Source: Chamaea fasciata (taxonomy: Eukaryota > Chordata > Aves > Passeriformes > Sylviidae). From it: 64,000 nt of DNA. Both the position numbers and the translations under genes were made by a program. The stretch is taken from NCBI GenBank assembly GCA_029207755.1, contig JARCOQ010000007.1:37529656-37593655 (forward strand), read 5' to 3'. The notes under the pieces were generated by a model. The model did not search any database and was not told the DNA's origin. It was given only the letters and a program-made list of their open reading frames with translations. Below are positions 1-12,500 of the stretch, piece by piece (the first letter of the stretch is position 1; every line of letters starts with the position of its first letter).

Positions 1-380
1 ATACCTTTGAGAAGACTTAGAAAAATGAATTGTTTCCTGACCCTCAGGAGAAATATGCAAAAGTGCTGGAGGAAGAGAAGGAAGGTAAAGATGCTTTCTG
101 CACCTCTGATACACAAGCAATGCTGTTAAGAGCTTATTATGCTTGGCTGGATACAATCATAGTAACAATGAGCTTCCTTTTTCTCTATTCCCCCCAGACC
201 CTGCAGTCCAAGCCCAGTTTAAGGCTTTAATTTCAGATAAAAGAGAAAAAACAAGCCCATTTACATACAATATCCATGCATAATAAGACAAGGTTAAACA
301 AAGGAATGCCATAAATCATGCAGCTTAAAGTTAATTCCAGTGCAATTTCAGCTTTTCAGCAGTAAAATTAAAGATCTGAC
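1..380 (-). other. BAZ1A: BAZ1A intron 11 (partial)
   Basis: This is the intronic 5' part, reaching the window edge. It is AT-rich and holds no further exon that I can recognise. An open 66-codon plus-strand frame at 30-230 has no recognisable homology and lies antisense inside the intron. Confidence 0.8.
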
Positions 381-527
381 CTTTGGTCTCAGCATCAGCT
401 ATTTGATCTTTGGCCACTTCCTCTTCCTCTTCGGCCATTGCCTGAAAGATGGCAGTCAGGAAGAAAAACAGCAATTCACATAGTGGGCCTTCAGTGTCAT
501 TTCCTACAAGAGCTTCCTCTAAAACCT
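381..527 (-). CDS. BAZ1A: BAZ1A coding exon 11 (DDT domain, second half; last exon in window)
   Basis: This exon encodes codon 456 (shared) through residue 504, plus one base of the next codon. It reads [20 protein letters not shown], then [12 protein letters not shown] and the acidic run EEEEE (residues 488-492), closing the DDT domain. The acceptor is TTCACAG and the donor is AAG|GTCAGA at 380, weaker than consensus. The next exon is not found in bases 1-380, so it lies outside the window. Confidence 0.94.
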
Positions 528-3500
528 CTGTGAATAAAGTTTAAGAAGCGTCACTTTTGCCGCAAAGTTGGAAAAAAAATTATGTACTGAAGAATGAAAA
601 CATTTTTTTCCTTCAGGTATGATAATTAAATTATGTTTCCATAATTTATTGCATATATTCCCAGGGTGATGGTGTCAGAAACAGTCCTGACTAAACATTG
701 TTTTCTTGATTTGTAATTCCAAGAAAAAAGTACAAGTAGATATTTTGATAAGCAGAATAACAACTTGTACACCAAAATTAATTTTGATTTTACAAGTCCT
801 TTGGAGTTGACCATGAACTGAAAACTGGATTGATATGCATGAGTTAGTACTGACAGATGAAAGCCACATAGAAAATTAGGAGAGGTACTTGTGTGCACTT
901 AAAATGTTTGGTTGTTTGGTAGAAGGGAAACTGCCAAAGTGGGGCACCTTGCCACATAAAGCACAACTTGCCTAAAGTCACTCCTTCAGGAAATTCGTCT
1001 TGAAGATCAAAAAGTTCCCCGAAAGCATGTAAAAACTCCAAAACCATCAGAGCATCACCAAAGATCTCAGGAGGAAGTCTTGTCTTCACTGGCACTGGAA
1101 TGGGAAGTTCCTGCAAACCAAATGGGACCACTCAATACAGTATTTGGTTTGTGCAAAGTACACAAGTGATTAAAACCAAAGAGTGTATTACTCTAAGGAA
1201 TGTATTTGTTGAGTTTCTCTACGTTTTACTAAAGAGTCCCACAGGACACATGATCAGTTATCATGGTAACACTGGTGATAGTACTAACTTTGGAAACGGA
1301 AGAGCATGCAACTTGAATGTAAAATTTTTGAGGAAGAAGTTAACTCATGTCTATGAAGTTAATCCCACTACAAGTTAAGAACATTGGCTGTCAAGATTTT
1401 TCCTTTATACCTGTATTATTCCACAAGAGTTCTGAATGCCAGTTTCCTGAACTGTCTGGACAAGCAAAGTCTCTTAGAAGTTACTTACACGTTCACATAA
1501 AACAAGCCCTACTAATACTAGGATATGCAAGATTATGTCCAACAGCTGTATGTTCTGATAGTGGTTTTCTGCATTTGTAAAGCTCTTATGGTAGCTGAAA
1601 ACATATTAAAGAGAGCTGATGTAACCACATAACAAGACAACAGAGACACCACCTCCAAATCACAGATGATAGTGTCTAAAACCACTTGATTTTGAAATTA
1701 CTATCTTCAAGATTTGTCTTCACTTACTATTTCTTAGCACACATAGCTGAACAATTTCCAGAACGATGTCTCCTTTCCACAAATGTGGTAGTTCACTAAT
1801 ATTAAGGAGAAGAAAGCCAAATACTATGCTTCAGAAGAATACGGTATTTCATGTATTTCCTAAGGGAATCTTTTCAAAAGCAGTTCCCACCTAAACTCAT
1901 CTTTATTTATATTCTTGTCAATTCACAGAATCACAAAAGAACAGATTATTTTGAGTTGGAAGGGAACCACGAGGATCTTTGATTCCGACTCCTGGCTCTG
2001 CACAGGACCATCCATGTAAAGAATCACACCCTGTGCCTGACAGCATTGTCCAAATGGTTCTTGAACTCCGTCTGGCTTGGTGCTGTGACAACTTCCCTTG
2101 GAAGCCTGTTCCAGTGCCCAATCATCCTCTGGGTGAAGAAGCTTTTTCTAATATCCAGCCTAAACCCCCCCGGCACAACTTCAGGCCATTCCCTCGCATC
2201 CTGTCACTGGGCACCAAAGAGAAGAGATCAGTACCTGCCGTTCCTCTTCTCACAAGGATGTTGTAGACTGTGATGAGGTGTCCCCTCAGCCTCCTCCAGG
2301 CTGAACAGACCAAGCTACTCCTCATATGGCTTCCTCTCCAGCCCCTTTACCATTCTTTTTTCTCTCCAATGCACACTCTCTAATAGCTTAATGTCTTTCT
2401 TATATTGCAGTGCCCGAAAACTCACACAGTACTCCAGGTGAGGCTGCACCAGCAGAGCAGAGCAGCAGTCTCACTCTAGTGATGACACTGCTTTTCCACC
2501 CCTCCTTTTCTTTCCAGTAGAAATACAGCAGCACTGTTTTCACAGTTGGCTCTCCTTTCAGCAATGGCCCCTTCTACATAGCTAAGAGTTTTCACTCCCA
2601 TCTTCAATGGCTATTCAGCTCCCCTCACACATGTGTTTAGCTCTCATATTCCTCCCAATCAGTGCTTTCACTTGAATTCATTTAACACTCCCCTTTATTT
2701 CCACTCGCCCTCCTTGCACTTGTTCTGTTTCCCTGTGTATCTCAATCTCTCATCCTTGTGTTTCTGATGATTTGCCCCTGCCAAAATGAATACCAATACG
2801 GCATACGTGAACGTGTAACACTAGAAAATCTTCTGTTATGTACAGAGATACTCTCGTGTGAAACCTAAGTTCTTTGAGAAGCAAATTCTTGTTACTTTCT
2901 ACAGGTTTCCAGTATCATCATGAAAGATGCTCATTAAACATGATACATATAGTATCTTCTAGTATATATGTATATTGCTACAGTTTAAATCAAAAGAATG
3001 CCACAGGACATAACAAGCCAATGTCTTTTCCAACTTTTGCAGCGAAAAATTTAGTTTTGTCATTACTCAAATATTTTAAGTACGTCACATTTGTTCTAAG
3101 TGAGCTCATTTTGTATACTTAACACAGAAGTCAGGTATACTCAATACCCTCCACTCAGTAATGCCAGCACTTCAAACATATTCTATTGTAGACTGAGCAC
3201 AGCTTTTAATGCTTTTCGGGAGGTTGAAAATGCAGATGCAGATGATACTATTAACATTGCCACTGGGAAATGTGTATTACACAAGGCATGTGACTCACAT
3301 CCTCTAGCATTCCAGTCAGATCTAGATTTGCCTCTGCATTAGGGAATCTAATCCATCTGGGGACCCTGCAAACTACAATCTTCAGCTATTCTAAATTCAA
3401 TCATACCTTAAGGTCATCACACTCCATATCTTCTCTAGGCTTACTCCACTGTTTCAGGTATTCCACATATTTTCTTTTTTCCTCACGCAGTTTCTCTCTT

Positions 3501-6500
3501 TCCTGAAAAAAAACCAAAACAAACCAGTCACAATTGTATGTAAATATTGTTACGTGGCCTTATTGCAACTTTCTAAAACTGCACCACTATACTATTCAAT
3601 CACACTGAAAAGTAAAGTATCACATTTAATTAGAATGGAGCAATCTATTCATCTTTATTTTGTATAAAATGATACAGGCAAAAAAAATTTAAATGAGGTG
3701 ATACTTTGTTGGATTAGTTATTGCTTTTCTTGAGGGGTGTTTTTGGTTTTTGATGGAAATGGAGGAAGAAAAAAAATTAGACAGCATTTATGAAAGTCGC
3801 CTCAAAAAAGACCATCAAAACAAGATTGTGAATGTGGCTGTAGTAAAATACACTGGACTATTTAATTTTTTCATATTCAAGCTCACAAAAAGTTATTTAG
3901 CAATTTACATCCAAAGAGAATCCACACAGAAATCCACAACGATTAGATATGCCCTCAATCTAATGCAGAACAGATTCTTCAAAGAGAAGACAACCATTAA
4001 ATTAAATAGTTTTATGCATTATTGGCAAAAAACCCCAAGCCCACCACATTACTTGCAAAGTAAGTTCAAATTAAAAATGAACTTTTGGTAAACTAAAATT
4101 ATAGAGAAAGCAAACCAGAAATACAACCCATCATCAAATCTTGTAACTGCCTATTCTTCTAAAATGCATTTCTAGGAACTGAAAACGATAAATGGAAAAT
4201 AACTTGAAACAGCAACTAAGAAACGAGGAAACTAGAAAGCCATTATACTGCTCATATGTGAAACACATATACTGCAAAAGCATTACTTTTTCCTTCTCTA
4301 TTTTGAGTCTCTCTTTCTCTTCTTTTTTTTTCATCCTCTCTTCTTCCACAATTTTCTTTAATTCTTCTCTCTTCTTCTCCTTATCTTCTTTCTCCTTTTT
4401 TCTAGCTTCTATAGCATTTGCCTTCTCTTGTTTTAATTTAGCTTTTTCGAAAGCTATGAAGGAAAAAAACAACAAACCTAAGTTATTTTTCCTTTTGAAA
4501 ATTTTAGTTTTAACTGATAAATAGACTGATCTTTTTATAATTACCATCTGAAAAAGATATTGTTATGAAGACTGAATTGTTTCCACACCAACCAGAAATT
4601 CAAACACTTGGGAGTTCCTTACAGAATCAAGAATTTCAAGCCTATGTGTTAGATATGCTTTATGAGGTTGTCAACAGGTAATGAAGTTAAATATATCTGG
4701 TTTTATGAGTATACTGAAGGTTGTTACTTGTTTATTGGTTTCTATCAATTGACATATAAAGATGAGAAGTGATTCCAACGTATAATTACAGCAGCATATC
4801 TAGTAATGACTGGTTAATAAACCACGCCACAACCAGCTGTGGCACACAACTATCTGTGATAGTAAAAACCTTTAAATAAGTGATCTTTAAATATTTAGTT
4901 ATTACCAAATTACTGGAGTCAATACATTTGAAACCTGTAGTACATCGTAGTTCAGTGTGTTTTGTTCAAATTTTACTTCAGTTACACAGTTTAAGCTGAA
5001 CTTTAAATGACGATAAATGCTACTGCCTGAAGAAATGCAGATTTCTTTGCAGCCATGTGTGGAAGAAAAACAGGATACAAATTTCCACTTTCTGTGCCTA
5101 TCAGCTCACACACAGGCCAACAAATAAAATGGGGTCTTACTGTTTTAATTGAATAAACAGGAAAGCTAGAATCATAAGTGAAAGAAATGAAAAAAGATCC
5201 TTACTCTTACTAAATGGATAGTACTAACAAGAAAGACTTTTATTGTATTTTCCTATAACATTCGGAAAATGGGCTAGGTTCTTTCTACAGAAAGCTACTG
5301 CACACACCAGCGATGTCTCTACCTGGCAAACAAATGCAGTGAAGCTGATCCCCAGGAACTTCAACATACATAAAAAGGTTAATTTTTCACATTGTGAAAA
5401 TGTGACTTAATTAGTCTTCTAGAAGCTGCAGTTTCTGTCCACACAAGAGAGGAAGCAGCTTTGACTCTGATCAACTGTTACCTCCGTCTATGCTGTCATT
5501 CCCAGCACATGAACAAACAGATGCTTGCTGTGCAAGAATGTGGACACACAAATTTAATGGAAGACATGAAATTCTATTGTCCCTATCTCCTATAAAGGGA
5601 AGGCCCAAAGCAGTGTCAGACAACTTTGCTGTTATTTAAGCACACGTTGGACTAGGTAACTTCTGAATGTCCTTGCCATGTTAAAAAATTCTATGCTCAA
5701 GAAAATGAGAGGCTGGAACTAGAAGTTCACTAAAATACTTCCACAGTTGAAAGCCTTTCCTTCAGAAGGACATGAGTCCTTACAATCCAGAAGAATAACT
5801 CCTTGTATGACCTTTGTCCTCAAGAAGACATACCAGTTTATCTAATTAAATCCAAACAAAAGGCATATAGGTCCCCTTACTTCGTTTGAAATCAAATTAA
5901 AATTGATCAGGAAGAGGTCAAAACTAAGCCAAAATAATTCATTTAGTCCAAACTAAAAATCTCTGAAGTGATTTATGCTTTTTAAACAACAAAAAATCAG
6001 AATATATTTAACTTCTTTTAAATTTTGAGATTGCTGTATGAGGAAAATGCAGAAATGGAAAAACTACCGGATTTGTGTAACACATTCATGCTTTGATATA
6101 CCTCCAGCTGGTAAAAATTACACATGACTTCACCATCCAAGCTTCTACAAAAGATTATTTAGCTCTTTATTTATCTCAGAGAGAAATCAACATAGTTGGA
6201 CCACAAGCTTCCTACACTTCCCCAATTTAGTCAACTAACAAGGAAATAACAAAATAAAACCAGGAAACAAGCATGCTAACTACCGAAAGGAGCACTTGGC
6301 TGTAGTGGTGTGGCAGTACACTCTGAATATATTTTCCCTTTGAAAGGTACAACCCCAAAAATACCATAATTATGGCCTGCTCCCAAACCTGCAAAAACTG
6401 GTTCTACTGGTCATATGAGTAAACTTCAACTTACCTATGGCCTGCACATCTTCTTTTTGCTTCTGGAACCTTGCCCTTTCCCTTGATACTTTACTTTTGT

Positions 6501-9500
6501 TTGCTGAGGTGTTTTGTTTAGGTGTAATACAGTCCTCCTGACAAAGAATTTGGAGGTAGAGAGGAAAAAAAAGAACATCATAACTACAGTGAAATGACCA
6601 GCAAAAGAGATTCCCAATTTTTCAACTGCTCTCCAGAACACAAGGAAGTAGTACAGTGACTGAGAGTCTCAGTGTTAAAATACAGGCAAGTGACACACCT
6701 GGGATTTGAGGGCAAGTGACATAATTTTATCTGAGAGTTCAAATTAAATCTTTTTAGCAAATTATTTATTAATCCCAGAATGGACAAGTACTCTGTCATC
6801 ACAACACACTGAAAAACTAGTTTCTCGATGGGATCCCAGAATAATGACAAAAATAAGAAGGTAACGTATCAAGCATGATCCCTTTTACCAGCTTAACGAT
6901 AAAGCAATTACTTTAAGAGCAATTGTGGAAATATCCCAACTGCCATCAAAACAAGAAAAGCACGATGTCAACCCTCTATTTCAAATGATCTGAAAACTCA
7001 AGACAAATGGAAGAACTTCACAGACTATGCTGATGTGTTTTCATCTGGGATTAAAAATGTTACTACTTACAAGACCTGCAGATGCCCTCTTTGGAGGTCG
7101 CCCTCGCCGTCTGCTTGCAGGACTGAAGATAAATGTGGGTGGCTCATCAGGAAAGAAATAGGAGAAGTTTTGTTCTGCTAGATTATACTTTTCAATTGAT
7201 GTTGCCTTAGTAAGAAAGATGAAAATAGATATTCATTGTGAAATTCTTACCTTTTTATAAATATAAGCTAATTAATCTAAATAGCAGCTAATTAATAAAT
7301 CATTAATTCACAAAAGAAGACAATAAGAGTAACCATATCCACAACTGCTTAAGCGAGAATAAGAAATAACACTCTGAAATAGTGTAAGTGAAGACTTCAT
7401 CTACCAAGTGGATAATGATAATGATGTATGCAGCACACATCTGAAACTAGAATTTAGCTTCATTTGGTAAGATGTTGTTTCTTTATATGCCTTTTAGCAA
7501 ACACAGCTGGACAGTGTCTTCCTAGCAAGTTACTGAAGTGTGTCAAGAATAAATTTTGACAGATTAAAGCAGAAACTTAACTTATTGAAGAATTACATAA
7601 TTCTCTATTACACAGGTACTTATTTCTGGAGGAAAATTTTTCCAAATTGTCAAAGTTTCTTTTCAAGTCTACTTTCTCAACCTGATGACATCAGGAAATG
7701 TGCCCTTATTGGACAATACAGATGAGGATACAAAGGAGACATTCCAAATAGGACATGTTCACATAACTGAAATGCAAGACAATCAGCAAGAGGACAAAAA
7801 GACACTCCACAGAAAGCCCAAATAAAGACGACAAGTATACAGAACGTAACAATTTTCCTGAGGCTCCAGAAAGCATCACTAATAGATCACTAGTCCTTAA
7901 TGTGGAACAGTGAGCTGAGTAAAAATGACCACTAACAAGCCCAAGGAATGAGGTGGTTTATCGCTTTCAGTTTTATTTTCTTCTATTTCCATTTCTTTAG
8001 AAGAGACAGACTCTAGAGTTACACATTTATTCAGAAATTCATTGCCTTTGTTGCTTTCCACAACTTTCAGAGGTAAGACTCTCACTAACTCTCATTTCTG
8101 AACCTTCCTGTGCAGAATGAGCAGTTACACAGCTGTATGAGAAAATAGATATATTAAAAAACCCTGCTACTTTCTAAAAACAAGAGGATAGCAAGGATTT
8201 CAGGGTCAAGGCTGCAATACACAGTGCAGGAGTCCAGGATCTCTTGTTGTACAGCAAGCAAGGCAAAGGAAATTGCTGTGTTGTGAGAAAAGCTGCTCAA
8301 ATTCTCAGTCATCTGGTGCCCACTAAGATGTGAACTTTTGTCTGAGTTGTACTAAGTATTACCATATATCTAAGATTACAAAAACATGCATAGTCAACAT
8401 CCAAGGCCTTATCAAAAACCCATTCCAGCCACCTAAACTCTGGTTCTTGTCTCACGGAAGATCTGGAGACTGAATTCAATCTATTATAAAACACTTTCCA
8501 GCTAAAAGCATTACAACAGAGTAATACTGGCTTACTGTACCAACAGAGAAACAGTTCATTTTTATTTGACTTAGAAATATCAGCTGCAAACCTTGAAGAA
8601 TGAAAACAGTTCATGTGCTAGACTAATCAAAAATATATTATGTTTTAACAATTTTTTTCTAGATAAATGCTCTTTTATTTTGGGGACTTTTTTAAACTAG
8701 TAGCCAAAGAAGAAATTAAAGAATTATGCTTCATGTCCAGAAAAATTACCATCTTGTTTACAAGCAGAAGTTAAAACCCGGTTTTGAACAAAAAGTTGAA
8801 GCATTCACTTTTTATTTTGGAAAAGTATATTATACTTATGAAAACCTAAATTTCCTTTTAAAAAGGAGCTCTGAGCAGCTAGTAGAGAAGAGCAAAAAAT
8901 ACTAAATAGTGTCAACACTCTATCCAATAAATTATTTCTTCTTGCTTACCTTAGCTTTAATTACTCCATCATGTGGTTCACAGTGCTGTTTCAGAAAAAG
9001 TTTAAGTCTATCACGAGAAAAGAGATGTTTCCTCCGGCTGTATTAGGACAGAAAGGTAGTATTATCAACTAACATCTTTAATTAGTGTTTAAGAACAGCC
9101 AAAAGTATGGGCAAGAATACATGTGACACACCGTATGATTGATCTTTTTCTTATTTTCTTAATTATAAATAACACCCTTAGTATTGTAATTAACAACCAT
9201 TCTTTGAAATCCCAACTGAATTAAAATTTTCCTTATAAATAAAACAAAACCCAAGCAGTACATAAACAGTTGGTTTGTGCATCTGCAATTTTTAATTTGA
9301 AGATCCTGTTATGTCCTCTTTTTTAAACACCCTTTTGATTCATGGTAGGTCCTCCAAATACTTCTAAAAATTCCTAAATAAAACCCAAGTCTGATTGTTT
9401 CAGAAGAGAGGGAGGACAAACAAACAGGGACAGCAGGAAAGCAACATTCATGTCTCTCGAGCAGGGAGGCAAGCCAACAAGTGACAAGGTGAATTCACAC

Positions 9501-12500
9501 ACTTCTCAGTCAAGCTATGCCACTTCTTTCTACAGGACAGTGTGCACTCTACTGGCTCCTGGCATTCCAGGGAGCCTGCATTACTTCATGGGAAGGAAAA
9601 AACTTCACTACACAGGAGTAGTTAATGAAAAAACAAATCCTGACTTGTGCTGGAACTAAATGACTTGTAATCACACAAATTTCCAGCATCCAGTTCATAT
9701 AAAGTTTTGATGCACAATCCACTCTAAACATATAATTTAACTGAACTTGAGACAAAATTTGTTATTTAAGAAGCAAAACCTCTACACCTTTCTATTTTAA
9801 ATCCATCTGATTGCCAGTGTCTGCTCTGACATTTCAAACCAGCAATGCTACCAGAGTGCTCACACCACCAACAGTGCATTATTATTCTTATTACTAAAGT
9901 TCTCAAGCTTTTTTCCACCTCCTCCATCAATCACAACAGTAGCCAAGGCATCCGAAGTCACAGTGTTGCAAAATGTGGAATATATAAAAATTTTCGTAAG
10001 AAAGGATGTTCTTTGATGTTTGATCTTCTTATACTTTCAAGCTTTATCAACACAAAAGGAAATTTAATGCATGAAAGAGAGAGCTTGGTTTTTAGCTACT
10101 ATACATGATGTCCAGGTGTTAGAAAAATAAATTACTTGTTGGTGGAATTGCTTTGTTAAGGTTTAGGGCTGGACATGCTTCAGTGGTCTCAGACCTGGGG
10201 GGAGGTTAACAAAGCTTGGGAAGAAGAATGCCCACTGACAGTGGACACAAAGAATACAGAATTTAGGGGTCACAAAGACACCTAGCAGAATTCCCAAGGT
10301 AAGGAAACCCAACCAGGCAAATGTACTGAATCAGCTCCAGCTGGGTAAAAGGCAATTCTGCAGGGGGAAAACTGTAGTCACTGACTCAGGACCACTGACA
10401 CAAGAAACGCACTGACTCAAAAGAGAAAGACTGAGCATGTGGACTAATTACCATAGGATGCAGTAATTAATCAATTAATTAGAGTCAATACCAATAGAAA
10501 ATAGAATACTAATTAGTAAGAGAACTATGTAACTTGTAGCCAATGAACACTAACTCTTTTGCTTGCTAAAATATGCTTGATTTATGGAATACCACTGATC
10601 ACCTAGGCTTGTGCATCTCTGAAAGAAATACTCAGTGTCTCTCTCGAGTGTGTAACTATTGGCTTGTTGCACACTGGGTAACTAATCCGATTTTTGCAGA
10701 CAACAACAGCAGGTCTCACCTGTGCACCAGTGAAAGCAGAGACTTGCAAGGGGTTGGTACCTGTGTTAATGCCAGCAAGGCTTGGAATCCTTAATACAGA
10801 AGGCCTATATTACAGTATTTTGTTCCAGTGCTTTTAATTAACAGCTCTAACATCGTTTTAAAATGCCATTTTAAATCAAAAACATCTTATAGAACTCACA
10901 GTTACAAAGCACAATTTTAACTTCCATGTACTAATTTTTACCTTAGTTGAGATGCTTTAACAATAACAGGTTCATATAAGTGTTTTTTAATAGGTTGGAC
11001 TTTGTATTTGAACAAAGAAGGATCGATTATGGCTTTCTTCTCCCTAGGAAAAAAAATTGAAAATTAAAAGTTTACATTCACATATCAGCAGCTTCATATT
11101 TTACACATTTAATATATTTACATGCCTACACAATGGACCTCTTGAAAATACCCAGCTTGTAACTTCCACCGATACCAAAGAGGGCCTATTAATTTGTGCC
11201 AACTTTTCTGCTACTATATTTAAAACTGCATTAAATCCAGTTCCTGCAAGGAACAGGAAGAATAATGAGAGACATTTTCTTAGCAAGGAAATGGGAGATA
11301 AAGGAAGGAAGAAAGAGACAGAGACAAGCAAGGATACATCCCCATAGTTCAGAAAATTGTCTCCTTGATACTCTCCGTACTCATGATGGCAACAGGAAGA
11401 CGAGAAAAAGATGATGAGGAAGGAGTTCAAAAGACAGAAATAAATAAAATCAATAAAAACAGTAGCCCCATATCTACCAATTGCATTGCAAAACAAATAA
11501 AACCCACCTAAAATATTTTTCCAAAATAGCACTTTACCAACATCATAAAATAGCAGAAAGTAACAAATCATAAAGCAACATATCTACACTTCAAAATAAA
11601 TGCTTATCAGGTTACATGCTTTATTATCCAAAGTGCACTTCCCTTCTACAGGTATTGCTACAGAGAACTAGATTTTTTCCCCCCTCAGGGAAAATATTTC
11701 GTCAGTTTTAACATAACATCAACTGTTTTGCTACACCTCTTTGTAGGTGGGTAACACCCAGGTCTGGTGTGCTACCAAAATTCACTCCTTCACAAGAAAG
11801 AGAAGGGTTTTGCCATAGACCATATACTTCAAGAAGGATAATGTATTTATGGACAGACTTCATGAACAGAGCTAAACTAGTAAGACTTTATTTAAATAAT
11901 GTTGCATTTTGGCATTAAACAATAGAACTAACTTCTCCTGAGGTGACAATTTGTAATCAAGAGTTGTAGTGCTTTATCAGGAAGAATGCAGTCATTTTAT
12001 TTCACCAAGAAGGAAAGTTGAAGCAGCTATGTAGATGAACTAGGAGATTCAAAACTACGTATTTCATCATTGTCAGCCCCTCCAGCATTTACAAAATGCT
12101 TTCAGGTGGAGCTTGTGACAAAATAAAACAGTACATCACTTGCTGTTCTTTAGCCTTGTGAAAAACATGCACAAGATGTTGAGAACTGTACTTTGCAATG
12201 CTGCTGAAAATAAAATTTGCATTTTTACAATTATAATTGTAATTGTAAATTAAAATATTACAATTCTTGTTTTCCCCCACTAATTCTGTGAAAGAGAAAT
12301 ACAAGAAATGTTAACATTCCAATGTCTAATAAATATATTAATGAATACAGATTAAATGAAACAGTACTTATTCACCATTAGTGTCATTTCACATGAGAAG
12401 AATTTGCAAAGTTCTCAAGAAAAATACTTTATAAGGACTAAATATCGGCATAGTTAATAACAAATGGACTGACAAAAAAAAGAAGACAGACTTGGAAACA

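Noticed and set aside
30..230. 66-codon plus-strand frame starting MFPDPQEKYAK, suspected exon or processed pseudogene.
   Set aside because: I recognise no homologous protein, no splice or poly-A evidence, and it is antisense within a BAZ1A intron.
4300..4440. CTT/TTC-rich low-complexity tract considered as a simple repeat.
   Set aside because: It is the complement of Lys/Glu codons of BAZ1A exon 8, with the frame fully conserved.
11101..11571. 156-codon minus-strand frame inside intron 3.
   Set aside because: It is on the host strand, but hydrophobic and AT-biased, with no recognisable domain. The conserved reading frame already passes directly from exon 3 to exon 4.
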